Origin: Rotaria sp. Silwood1
Taxonomy: Eukaryota; Rotifera; Eurotatoria; Philodinida; Philodinidae
Direction of reading: 5' to 3'
DNA: 64,000 nt
NCBI GenBank assembly: GCA_905250075.1
Contig: CAJNOP010000004.1
Span: forward strand, 5,201,356-5,265,355
Shown: positions 47,457-59,900 of the stretch, one piece after another
Layout of the letters: the number at the start of each line of letters is the position of its first letter
How positions within the stretch are numbered: the first letter of the stretch is position 1
Made by a program: the position numbers and the translations under genes
Notes under the pieces: model-generated
Seen by the model: only the letters and a program-made list of their open reading frames with translations
Told to the model about the DNA's origin: nothing
Database searches by the model: none

Positions 47457-50400
47457 CTATAAAGTCCCTAGAAAATGAAAAAAAAAAAAACAAATTATTT
47501 CAAAATAATAAGAAAAAGAAAATAAAAAGATCAATTTAAAAAAATACCATTTGTTCGATTATTAATATTTGATAATTGAAATATTTGATCAATTTCTTTT
47601 TCTGACCATGGTTGTTGCCATTTAAGATAATGTTGAAAAATTTTTAATGCTCGTCCTTGATTATTAAGAAAATTTGAAATACGTTGTTTAAAATTTTCTT
47701 CCATATTTCCATGTTTTGATGATATATGTAAACGTATACATTCACGTGAAAGAACAACAAAAAATTCTTCATGTGCACATACATGACAACGATAAAAAAC
47801 ACTGTGTGTTAACCATTTATTGGATATTTCATTATGAGATAATATTACTGATTGTGCTTGATATGATGGTACAACTTCTAATGTATCAGGAATTTTAGAA
47901 TTTGTTGAAGATATTTTTCGTGTATTTATACGTTTAGATTTTGTTGTAGAATTTTCATCGATTTTATCGATTGATACAGAAAGTTTTTTTATTGTTGTTG
48001 AATTCGTTGAATGACGTGAAGATGAATGTTTAGTATTATCATTTGAACAATTTACTATACGTATACGAGCACCATCATTAAGTACAACAGATTGATATTT
48101 TGGTAAAGATTCATTTGTCTGTTCTCGACTTAGAATTGGACTTGTAGTTTTCTTAGTCTTTGGTTCGCCTATATGAGATGAAGATGAAAATAAGAATGCT
48201 TCATTATTTGTTCCACTAAAATATAAACAGAAGATAACAAATTGAGATTATCTAAGATAAAGAAAAAACATGTAAAATGAATAGATGGACCGTACTTATT
48301 AGGATGCCTCATCAATTGAATACAAATCTAATGTGTTTCAAGTTCAGTATTGCTAGTCGTAGACAGATTTCGAATAAATCCTGAAAGATTGTTTACTTAG
48401 GATTATTCCTCCGACAGCATTTTGACTACATTTAGACACATGCACTAGTACTTGTAGTTCAGATTTGCACTCTGTCCTTAATTACAGGTACAAAAAAAAA
48501 TATAGGAAAGATATCGAACTAATGAAACTACCTCCGTAGGGATGTCCTATACGATCAAGTAGGTAAAAGATTGAATACTTTTTCTCATTAGACAAATTTT
48601 ATTGAGACTAGAGAAAATGTTAAAGGATTTGTGTCAAAAAGTCTTTCTTTTAGTGAATATGGCATGACTCTTCTCAGATTACTTTTAAATTTCGAATTCA
48701 AACATTCCACAAATAAAGTGCTCAACAGATATAGCCTATAAAAAGAAGTGATCAAATTTTTCAGTATCTCTCTTATCTCAAAAATATAAATATAGAATAT
48801 TTCATCAATTCTGAACATCGACAATATAATATCGAATGATATCTTCTTTTATAAGAATAGTATATGTTCAATTTTTCGAAATCAGACAATACTTTTAGTT
48901 TAAGAAACTATCGATCTTTACACAGGATAGTCTCTTAATAAGAAGATGCCTATTTCTATATTTACCAGTTTCTGAACATTTATCTCTCATTAATGTTCAT
49001 GCCTACACATTTTTCGGTACACGAATCAAATTCATTTGTTCGTTCAAAAAAAAAAATATGTAGAACAAACGAAATTATATATACTAAAAATGCTACAACT
49101 AAAAAGCAAGGAACTGAACATAGACTTCAGTTTTGAAATCTACTATTTGTCATTCGAGTGAACTTCTCTTACATGTCGAAAATCGTAACTTTGAGATAGG
49201 GCTTCCATTCTATAGTGAAAGGTTATTTATGTGATTCTTTGACTTACTCTTGTGACTGTTGATGATCAGTACTAGATAGATCACATTGTAATGGAGATCC
49301 AACTGTTAAATCCGAAATATCTTTTTTTTCACTATCATTTAAATTACTATTTATTTGATTATCACTAAATTTCATAGGAAATTTTTTAAATCGTGTTTCT
49401 AAACGACGACGATCATCATATTGTTGTTGTTGTTGTCCATTATTTATTTGTGTAATAGACATTCCCGATGATGATGATGTTGTTGATGATATCGAACGTT
49501 TTTCAATTTCATACGATGAATCATCATAACGACGAATTTTTAATGGTGGTATTGATAATTCATTATCATGATTTATTGTTGATTCATGTTCAGTATCATT
49601 ATTATTATTATTATTATTATCATCATCATCATTATTTGTATCATTATCTACATCATCATCATCATTAGTTTCTGAATGAAATGATTGAAAATAATTACGT
49701 TTAAATGTTTTTTGTAAATTCATTGTATAATCATACATAGTTTGTCGTAAAATATTTATAAATGATAATGATGTAAATGAAATTTGATGTTGATTATCAT
49801 AATTATGTACAATAAATTGAAATTCTTGACTTGCTATTGAATTAATTAAATGAAAATAAATTCTTATATTAAATAAATAATTTTTTAATATTGGATTTAT
49901 TGATAATTTAACTAATGTATTAAAATTAGGTGAAAATAAAAGTGGATAAATATGATTTGTATTTGAATTAATTCGTTGACGTGAATATATTTTTGTTGGA
50001 ATATTTATAAAAAAATTTGTTTGATTAAATATATATGGTAGAAATTCTTTTGAACGATGTTTATTTATTGTTGTTGTTGATGTAGAATTTTTTTTAAATA
50101 ATGTATGTTTAATACGATTATAAAATAGATCACGTTCATGACGTGAATATTTATAAATATGATAAGATGTTAATTTATTATTTAATATATTTAAATTTAT
50201 ATTTTCATCATTATCATTTATAGTTAAATTAGATGTTTCGAAATCATCGAAATTACAATATGTATCATCAAATGTTAATGGTTTTGATGATAAAATATAA
50301 CCATGAGAATATAAATTTGATAAAGGTATTTGAAGATTAATATCACTTGTTTGTATAGAATAATTATAATTATTTGAAGTCAATTTTTTATTTGATGGTT

Positions 50401-52913
50401 GTAGTTTAACCACTAGAAAAATAATTTAATACAAAAAAAACATGGAAAATAAAACTCAACTAACTGTCGAGGATATCAAGTTGAGTTTGATTGAATTGGG
50501 ATGATAGACAAATTTTATCATTGAACGTTTTACTGGACTTTTTTATTTGACATTGTAAAATATGAGCATTTAAAGTAGCACGATTAGGAAATTCATCAGA
50601 ACAAAATTGGCATAAATCTACTTGATTTCCTAAAATAAAACATGAATTATGATATATCAATTTTTCGAATAAACAAATCTTATGTGTTAGTATGTGATCG
50701 CTAAAAGCAATTTCTATCAAAATTGATTTCGAACTTTCGTCTGTAGATAGATCTCAGTGACATGAAGAAAACTCTAGAAGTGTTCGTATTCATAGGCTGC
50801 TGATCCGATGTTATAAGCGTTTCACTAAATGTTTAGCCTACAACATGGTATTTATAGAAAAATCAAATGAAAATATTTGAACCTGATACTCTACCTATGA
50901 ACAGGTCTAATGATTCGTAACCTGTAAAAAAATTTCAATCAAAATTGATGCTTACTTCTTTGGACATTGAATTTTTGAAACATGTCCACTTACCAGAAAT
51001 ATTTTGATTGAAAGTTTTGGCACATGTTACGAATTATTAGACCTTTTTTTTATGGACAGAATATCACATTGCAATATCTTCATTTGGCCTTGATATGGAT
51101 ACAGTGTCATAAGCTAAAAATTCAGTAAAACGTCTATAACATCGGACTATCATTTCATGAACACAGATGCTTCTAGGATTTTCTTAGTCTCATTGAAGCT
51201 TACCTATTGCTAAATTTGAAGTTACAAGCTCGAAATTAGTTGAAGAAGTTTTCTCGTTAGATATTTCAAAAAAGAAATACCAGCCTAATCGACTAAAGTT
51301 TGATGCGGATTATAATACACCAGTATATGGTTCTATGGAAAGCACGGATTTTCTCACTTAAACATTCTCTTCCTTAAATATATTTCTCCTTATTTTTAAT
51401 GTTACGATCTGTAGTAAAAATTTCAGCATGACCATTTACACTGTCTTCGAGAATTAAATACAATGGGAGTATCCCCTTTCAGGAATAGTTCATTCCAAAA
51501 ATAAATAAATAAAATGATCTTCTTAGGAGAAAATATTCCAAAGTGGTTCGCTCTGTTTGCCTCTATACTTCATTCGTATGTAGGAGATTCATGAATTCTA
51601 ACCGGAAACTTTGTACACATGTAAAACTGAATACATGAACTTTTCGAAAACTGAACTCCAACAGAAAGAATTTGATAAAAGGTATGGCAAAATAAGAAGG
51701 ACACGAAGGTGAATCACTTAGGAAAGTTCTCTCGTTAATATTTCAGAAATAACTGGATCACGTTTTTTGAAAATATAAAAATTTTTCAATTAAAACAAAC
51801 AATCGATCTGATTTTGATCAGTTTATCATTAGTCCGAGCTTATGTCATACATTTTAGTCTATAGAATTCAAACTGAAGTTAGTAAATGACCGATAGTCTT
51901 TATGGATTGAAAAAATGAACGACTAGAGATATGCAAGATCATGTTTAGCTCAAGCTGTGATCGGAACTAAAAAGAGTTGACCCTGCATATCTTTATTCAG
52001 AACAGTCATCGCTCTTAAGATCATTGACTTTCCGATAATTTATATTTTCACCTTGAGATGATTTACTTTTTCATTTTATAGATTTGAACGAAGTTAAAAC
52101 AAACAATAATTCTGTGACAATGAGAACAATTGTTTGCTTTTATTTAAAATAAATTTTAAATATTCAGACTGATAGAATGAAAAGTGAATCCTTTTAAGAA
52201 ATTGTTTAAATAAGATGATCGAGCTATTTCAGAAATACTGCAGGAAACATTTTTTTTTAATTAGCTATTCAGATGTATGTTGAACATATGTTTTAAACTC
52301 GAAAAAATTCACAGTCTACAAAAACTAATTAATGATTTTTCATTTGTTTTATTTAACCATGAAATAAACTCAAAGTTATTTAATATGGTTTCGGAAAGAG
52401 TCAGAAGTTAATCTTATCATTTTCATATTTTAGAATACGAAAATATTTATTTCGAACTCATTTTCAACAAATTAAAATTTTAATATTTATATTCATAAAA
52501 TTATTCATTCTTTATTTTTCTCGATATCATCGGCAAAAAAAACTACGTCCTAGTTCTTTTTGATATTAGGTCTATAAATGTTCTATGTTTAGAATGCAAA
52601 AATATCTTACACTAAGTAACTTATTATATATATATCGATATAATTTATCAAACTGAGACCTCTTGTCAATTATTTGTCAGTAATCATTAATAATCATACC
52701 GTACAATATCATAGACAATGTACTCGATAAAGAATATAAAGCCATCTGTTCTATAGAATTTAATATAACATTATCAAACTCGACAATTGATTTATTATTC
52801 AATATATATAAATTTTTTTTGTAATTAATTTATGTTATAAATCAATATAAAATTTCTCTTGTCTAAAAATTCATTTAACAATTTCTAAACATACCTATTG
52901 ATGAATTAGCCAT
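47457..52913 (-). CDS. Zinc-finger protein, two separated Cys/His motifs, unknown function
   Basis: Exons (minus) 52913-52895, 50629-50465, 50412-49248, 48215-47548 and 47467-47457 agree in phase, about 675 residues. The N-terminus has a C2H2-like finger, LCQFCSDEFPNRATLNAHILQC (CxxC-x12-H-x3-C). The middle is Asn/Asp/Ser-rich with Asp, Asn and Gln homopolymers. A second CxxC unit, YRCHVCAHEEF, followed by CIRLHISSKH lies near the C-terminus, before a helical FKQRISNFLNN and a Trp-containing KWQQPW segment. A nucleic-acid-binding role is inferred from the fingers only. The first coding exon encodes six residues plus one base and is the least certain. Convergent with the unknown gene (197 bases between stops), divergent to GCP2. 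Confidence 0.7.
50745..51205. repeat. Foldback element in the first intron of the zinc-finger gene
   Basis: The block GAAAACTCTAGAAG ... CCGATGTTATAAGCGTTTCA (50764-50825) returns in reverse complement near 51130-51190, and the inner blocks TCTAATGATTCGTAACCTGT and TTTCAATCAAAATTGATG/ATTTTGATTGAAAG pair across a centre near 50980. The arms are about 220-240 bases and clearly diverged. The rest of the 2.3 kb intron shows nothing recognisable. Confidence 0.72.
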
Positions 52914-53971
52914 GATATTTGAACCATAAAAAATAAATAATCACCGGAAATCGTTAGTTTAGCACATATTATCCTCTTTCATGATCTAAAAAGAAAAGAA
53001 AAAGAAATCAACAAAAAAAGGAATATATGAATTTATTCAAGTACAAGTGTTTTTTTGTATTTCCTAAGGTCATTATCAATTAAGTATTGAATATTTTTTT
53101 ATAATAATGATCATTACTCAATTTCATATATCAATGACAATAAAATGTATCTATGTTTAATACTAATGCAATGAATATTTATTAGGAATATTCCATTTTA
53201 CATAATAATTTTATTATTGTGAAAAAAAAAGACAAGGTCTCGTATTGTCAAGGTAATTTTTCTTTAAAACAAATTCATGTATGAATAATTGAATAAATTT
53301 TAATCTAAGATAAATGACATTTTAATGAATATATTTCATAAAATCAACAAATATATCCATTTTATATATTGAAAGAAAAGACACAAGGAAGAGTGAAAAA
53401 TAGAATATAAATTGTATTTAAATGAAAATTATTGATTGGATAATATTGTTTATGTAAAATAGTAAATTATTTTCATGCATATATAGATGACGCCATTATT
53501 AATTTCAATTTGAAGAAAAAAATTTTTTAAAAAAAAAAAAAAAAAAAAAGTAAGAATTTTTTTTTTTTTTGATGAAAATGAATATGATTATCATGCTTTT
53601 TTTTGTTTTCATATATATTGATCGAATGAAACGAATGCGAAACATTATTTAACTTACCTGAAAATGTTATGTAAACAAATATTTTTACGATGAATTTTAC
53701 TATTTGATTTATTTTCATTCATGATTATTACTCATCTCTACTGAAGAGAATATACATTTGAATTTTATTATTCAAATATTCAATATAATTGTAAAAATTC
53801 ATTGTTTCTAATCTAATCTTTATCGTTTTCAAGATTTTATTTGATAGTAGCGTCATCTGTAATTAATATTTTCTAAATTTTGGACTGAATCAGAAGAATT
53901 TGAAAGGTGAATCATAAAATAAATATTCTCATATATTGATTGATTTTCTCAGATAAAAAAAAATAATATAA
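52914..53971. promoter_or_regulatory. Divergent 5' region between zinc-finger gene and GCP2
   Basis: One kilobase of AT-rich DNA between start codons on opposite strands. A polypyrimidine tract ending in AG (53951-53952) lies 19 bases before the GCP2 ATG. A poly-A/poly-T pair at 53525-53570 could fold as a hairpin. No coding region is seen. Confidence 0.45.
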
Positions 53972-56900
53972 ATGTCTTCACATGAATATAGTCTTCATTT
54001 TCTTGTTAATGAACTTGTACGAACATTAAAGTAATATTCAATATTTATTTCTAATTCAATAAAAAAAAAACAAACCCTAATTTTAGTGTTAATTTAAAAG
54101 GAATACAACTTGCACCTGAAGCTATTGTTGATTATTTTAATAAGAATACAAATCGACAAGCAAATACTTATACACCTGTAATATTCATTAAATAATTTAA
54201 TTATATTTAGTTGAATTTTATTTTTCTTAAGGCTGAATTATCTGATGCTAAACGAAAATTATATTCAAATTCTTTATCAGCAAATGAATTTACTGAACTT
54301 TATGATAGTTTAAAAGCACGACAGTATGTTATCTATTGAATATTTTTAAAATAAAATAATATTTTGTTTGTCTTATATTTAGTGTTCGAGATTTGGATTC
54401 AATTATAGTAATTCTTTCTAATATCGTCGATAATCCTGAGGTGAACATATAATTACTATCGCTTTGCTAAATAGATCTATATTAGTTTTGAAATTATATT
54501 TCGATTGGTGTGTTTTTTTTTCTCAGATACAAGATTTACTCAAGCCTGCACGTTCAAAATCAACAGTAATGACAAGTCCTCAACAAAAACGTCTTAATAC
54601 TCAACCACGAACAATAACAACAAGTCCAACATCAACAATCAGTAAAGTTCATTCTTCACATATTCTTGCTGAAGTTAGTTATTTGTTTTTTTTTTGTTTT
54701 TGTATTTTATAATTTTGTTTTGTTTGAAATTAAAAATAGATGAAAGATACATTACTTCGACCAGCAACAGCAACAATATCACAACCTGCATCAATTATAT
54801 CTGAGAATGATATTCGTCGTCGAGGTAAATGAATGATTTTGTTTGTTTTTTTTTCTCTAATTATTTGTTTTCTTTTAGTATTAACACCATCATCATCAAC
54901 AGAATTTCTTGGACGACCAGCATGGTTTAATGAACGATTACGACTTGTATGGGATTTTTATCCAACACCTGAAAAATTTGAACCAGTAGGAAAAAAAAAA
55001 TCAATTTCATTTTCATAAAGTGTTCTTTTTTTTTTTTTGAATTTTCAAGGATGTTGCTATTGGACGTCTTTCAGTTATAGAACAAGAAGCTATTATTGTT
55101 GAAGATCTTCTTTTATGTATGCTAGTAAGTATTTAGTTTTAGTTGAGAATTAATTAGTTAGTTATTTATTTTGAAAGGGTATTGAAGGAAAATTTATAAA
55201 AACACCATCATTAACAGATAAACAAGCACAACGTTCATTTCATATTGATCGATCATTAGGTATGATTATAATATTATTTCAATTGTAGATTTGTTTTTTT
55301 TTTTTTTATTAAATTAGATCCAACTTTAAGAGATTTAGCACGACGAATGGTACCATTATGTTCTAATCATTCATTAATTGTACGATTTATTGAAGGTAAA
55401 AGTTGAAAATATATAAAATTTAATGAATAAATTATTTTTTATTTAGATCGTTCTCAATATAAATATGGTTTAATTAATCATGCACTTGCTGGAGCTTTAA
55501 GAGAAGTTGTTCAAGTAAGAATTAATTGAGAAAACTTTTTTTTTTGTTTTCATCGTATGTAGAATTTTATTTTTATATTTAAAATTAGAGATATTATGTT
55601 TTTGTTAGTCAACTTGAAACACAACAACAACAAGGTCAATTAACATTACAAACACTATGGTTTCATACGGAGCCTGTTATGGAAATGATGGAAATTATAG
55701 CAAATATTGTTAGAACATTAAATAAGGTATAAATTAAGAGAATAGAAGATAATTTTTGAAATACAGAATGTTCGAAAAGTTTACATATATAGTTCATAAG
55801 CGATTTATATATTTTCAGACAAATGTTTGTGTCTGTAAACATTCGAATAGAAATAATTTTGTTGATGGTTAAATTTAAGTTGCTTATTGTTGAGAAAGAA
55901 AATGTACAAAATACTTTATTTTTCGGACGAAGTGCATTGAAGTGGTTTATTGATAAATATAAAAATCAAAATTTAGGTGTTTCACATATATTTAAAGATT
56001 TGATATGAATTGGAAATAAGAATCGATAATGGAACTAAATTGACTCAAAAATAAAATTTCTCAGTATCTTTTCAAAGATTTTCGAAATTGAATTTGTTGA
56101 ATTTCTCTGATAGTGTTTAAAGTTTTCCATCATTTTGTATATTCATGTTATAATTTAACTTTACTTTCTAAAAAACAAAAAAAACGTCATATGGCAGAAT
56201 GTCAAATTCTTTCTTGATCGAAATTTTGAACGATTTTAGTTTTTACTAATACCCTGATTAATATTTCAAATATTGACGAAAACTTCTAGTTTTTATGTCT
56301 TCATAAATTTTATTTTGATATTTTTACCAATAAATCTGAATACTTTCCTTTGTATAATGTTTTATACAAATCCTCAATAGAAACAAAATAGCGCGGTTCT
56401 AAAATATCTGAGCTGAATGGTTGAATTTCTTATAATGAATATATCTTACATTCAATAAAATTCATTCATACTTTAATCTATTAGAATAATCATTTACACT
56501 CTGGTCTAGACATTCATTTACTTTCGAGTGTAATATCTTGAATTACTATGCAACAGAAACTTTTGATAATATTTAGTACAGCTAGCTAATAAAATATGAA
56601 ATATTGTATGGACTATGTTATGTGATATTCTCAACAATACTTTTCAGCAATTTACTAAAAGCTAAATGTTTCGAAAATGAACACTGTCAGAATATTTAAT
56701 ATCCCGTCAGACTAGAGAGCTGCGGGTCCATGTTTTTTTGGACCCGGACTCGGGCCCCAGAAAAACTAAATTTTCAGACCTGGACCCGACCCGGACCCGG
56801 CTGAGTCTAAACCCGATCCTTTTTTCACCAATATTTGGCACCCTATGTGTACATGAACAGAAAAGGGAACACAATTTTAGCTCTTTATTGGCGACTTTAA

Positions 56901-59900
56901 AGGTAAAATGAGTGTAAAATTATTTCTGACTGTTTCTTTTTCAATTTTGTTGACTTCAATTGTTATTGTTATATATTTCCATTCATAACTTAATGCAGAT
57001 CGCGTCTGACTTTTCTCTTAGGTTTAGACCCGGATCCGGGCCCGGGAAAAGCTAAATTTTCAAGCCCGGGTCTGGAAGGACCCGCAGCTCTCCACATCAG
57101 ACATATCTAATTATTTTTGTCAACAGTTAATCTCAAGAGTAATAAGGAAAATTAGAAACAAGAATTGAAGAAATAGCTAAAAATCATTCTTTTTTTGTTC
57201 TAGTGTGTACCATTTCCGAGTATTCCCTTGTTAGACATAAGTATTGAAGGTGATAGAAAATTTCACATATAATCAGAATTTATAATCACTTCTGTAAAAA
57301 GGTATTTCTCAAGTGAGAATAAGATTAAATAATACATTGAACGATTTCTAGAAAAATTATTTCATTGGAATATTCTTTTACTAGAATGATTTTTTTTTAG
57401 TAAATAAAAACATAGATAGACTAGATGATTGAAAATTCCAAGCATTATCATAGTATTTGATTAGAGTTTTTACAAGAATATGTTGATGAAATATTGAAAA
57501 AATTGATTGTATATAATTTTTTTTTTCGCATGTAGATAATATTCAAACAACATATTCAAAATTCTATTGTTCATAACTAAGAGAAAAATTTAAGCGCAAT
57601 TCAATTTTTCTTGTGGAAGAAAAACTCAATTGCTACGAAAAATTTTATCATCTTCTCAATCATTTTGATAAATATAGTTTTCATTAGATCTCGATATTTG
57701 ATCTTTATTATTCTTGTTTCATAAATTATAAAATAATATAAGTATATGCTAATAATCTATATTTCATTTGACATATGTTAATCATCATAAAATTAGCTTC
57801 TAAAAGTATTTTATTATTCTCTAATTTCATATATTATAGAAAAACATTTTTAATTCTCGTTAAGTCATAAAAAAATTTACTTCTTCAAAAAAATAATATA
57901 TAATCGGCAACTGTGTTTTTCCATCTCCTAATTCTTAAAAGCAATTATTTCGATTTTATCTGTTGAAGATTTGTTTAGTGCTTTTACGGAAATATATGCT
58001 TAGTATCAAGAGCTTGCACAGTTTTTTCACACCTTCAAACTAGACGAAACTTTCATAGAATGAGCGTTCTACAGTTAATCTATACATTTTCTAAAAACTT
58101 TCGATTTTCAAAGTAAAATTTTTTTTTTTTGCTTAGAAATAGAAACATTTTTATTAAAGACAAAACTTCATATTGGGAACCAGCATCTAATGATGAATAA
58201 TCTATCTGATTTAACTTTTTCAAGTTATAGTGATATTTTAGAAATCATAGAACTATATTGAGTACAAAACAGAGTCTTGTGGGACATTCCTAAATCCTGA
58301 AAATTGTTTGGAACGGAAACAACACGAAGTAATAGAGAAAAAAACTAATGTTCGGAAATTTTTAAGTCGTACTCTTAAAATTTTGTATTTCTAATAAATA
58401 AGAGAGACAAGAGCTAGACCATTACTTGAGCAAAATTTGAGTAGAAAAGGAGATTGACTGACTACACGAGCTCGAAAAATGTTTCAACATACTTCTATAC
58501 GATGTCTTAATGTTAGACTTTCGTAAAGACAATTATAGTGAATTTGAATCGTGTTCAGCTATCTTGACAAGTTAAGAGATAATGATTATCTAAAATATCA
58601 ATGGTCTTTTTCAGATCAAGTCATATAAGAAGACTTCCAGCTATTAATTATCATTTTCTGCATTGATGTAGACCTCAAACAGAAGCAAGGTTAGAAAAAA
58701 AACAGATTTCAAATGTACACTCATCACATTATCATGGTCTTGGCAAATTGCTTTTTGATCATTTCTACATGATGTTTAGTTGTAGAAAATTTCTCTAGCA
58801 AAAATCTAGTATAGATCAAAGTCAAATAGTGAGAGAATGAATATCAAAATGTAGTTTTTATCTGTATGTCCTTTATGAGTGACTTCATAGAATATAAAGA
58901 AAGATTTTCTCTTTAATCTTCATCGTAGGGTAATACAACAGGTCGTGCTGTACTCGATCTACTTCATGAACAAACACTTAAATTATCAGGTCATAAACAA
59001 GCTTATGATATTTGTTTTTTTCTTGCAAAATCTTCTTATAAACCTTATTTAACTATGCTTGAAACTTGGATACATAATGGTATAATTGATGATCCTTATG
59101 GTGAATTTATGGTACAAGAAAATAAAGATATTATACATCATGAAAGTAGTCTTGAACAAGAATTTAATGATAAATTTTGGTCACGTCGTTATATATTACA
59201 ACGTAATAATACACCAATATTATTTCAATCATCATCAGATATGATATTAAATACTGGTAAATATTTAAATGCTATACGTGAAAGTGCATTTGATTATAAT
59301 GATGATATAAATATTGATATGTCAACATCAATATTACGTATTGATAAACAATTATTAATGAATAATTATAAAAAATTAGAATATACAATACGTGAAAAAG
59401 ATCTTGATGAAACACTTGAAGAAGCATATAAATATTCAAGTGAAATATTATTAGATTTAATTTTAAATAAATATCATTTAATTGAACGTTTTCAAACATT
59501 AAAACATTATTTTTTAATTGATAAAGGTGATTATATTGTACAATTTATGGATTCAGCTGAAGATGAATTAACTAAACGTGCACGTGATATTGATGAAAAT
59601 AAAATTCAATCATTACTTGATGTATCATTAGCAATAACATCTGATGATCAATATAAAGATGATGTACGAATAAAAATGTTTCATTATGATTTAATATCAA
59701 TGCTTGAACGTGTACTTAATATTGAATCATCAACAAATATAAATGAAACAATGGAAATAAAATTAACTGGTTTAGAATCATTTTCACTTGATTATGAAGT
59801 TAAATGGCCAATATCATTAGTTATTAATAGAAATTGTTTAACAAGATATCAAATGCTTTTTAGATTTTTATTTTATATTAAATATATTGAACGTTTATTA

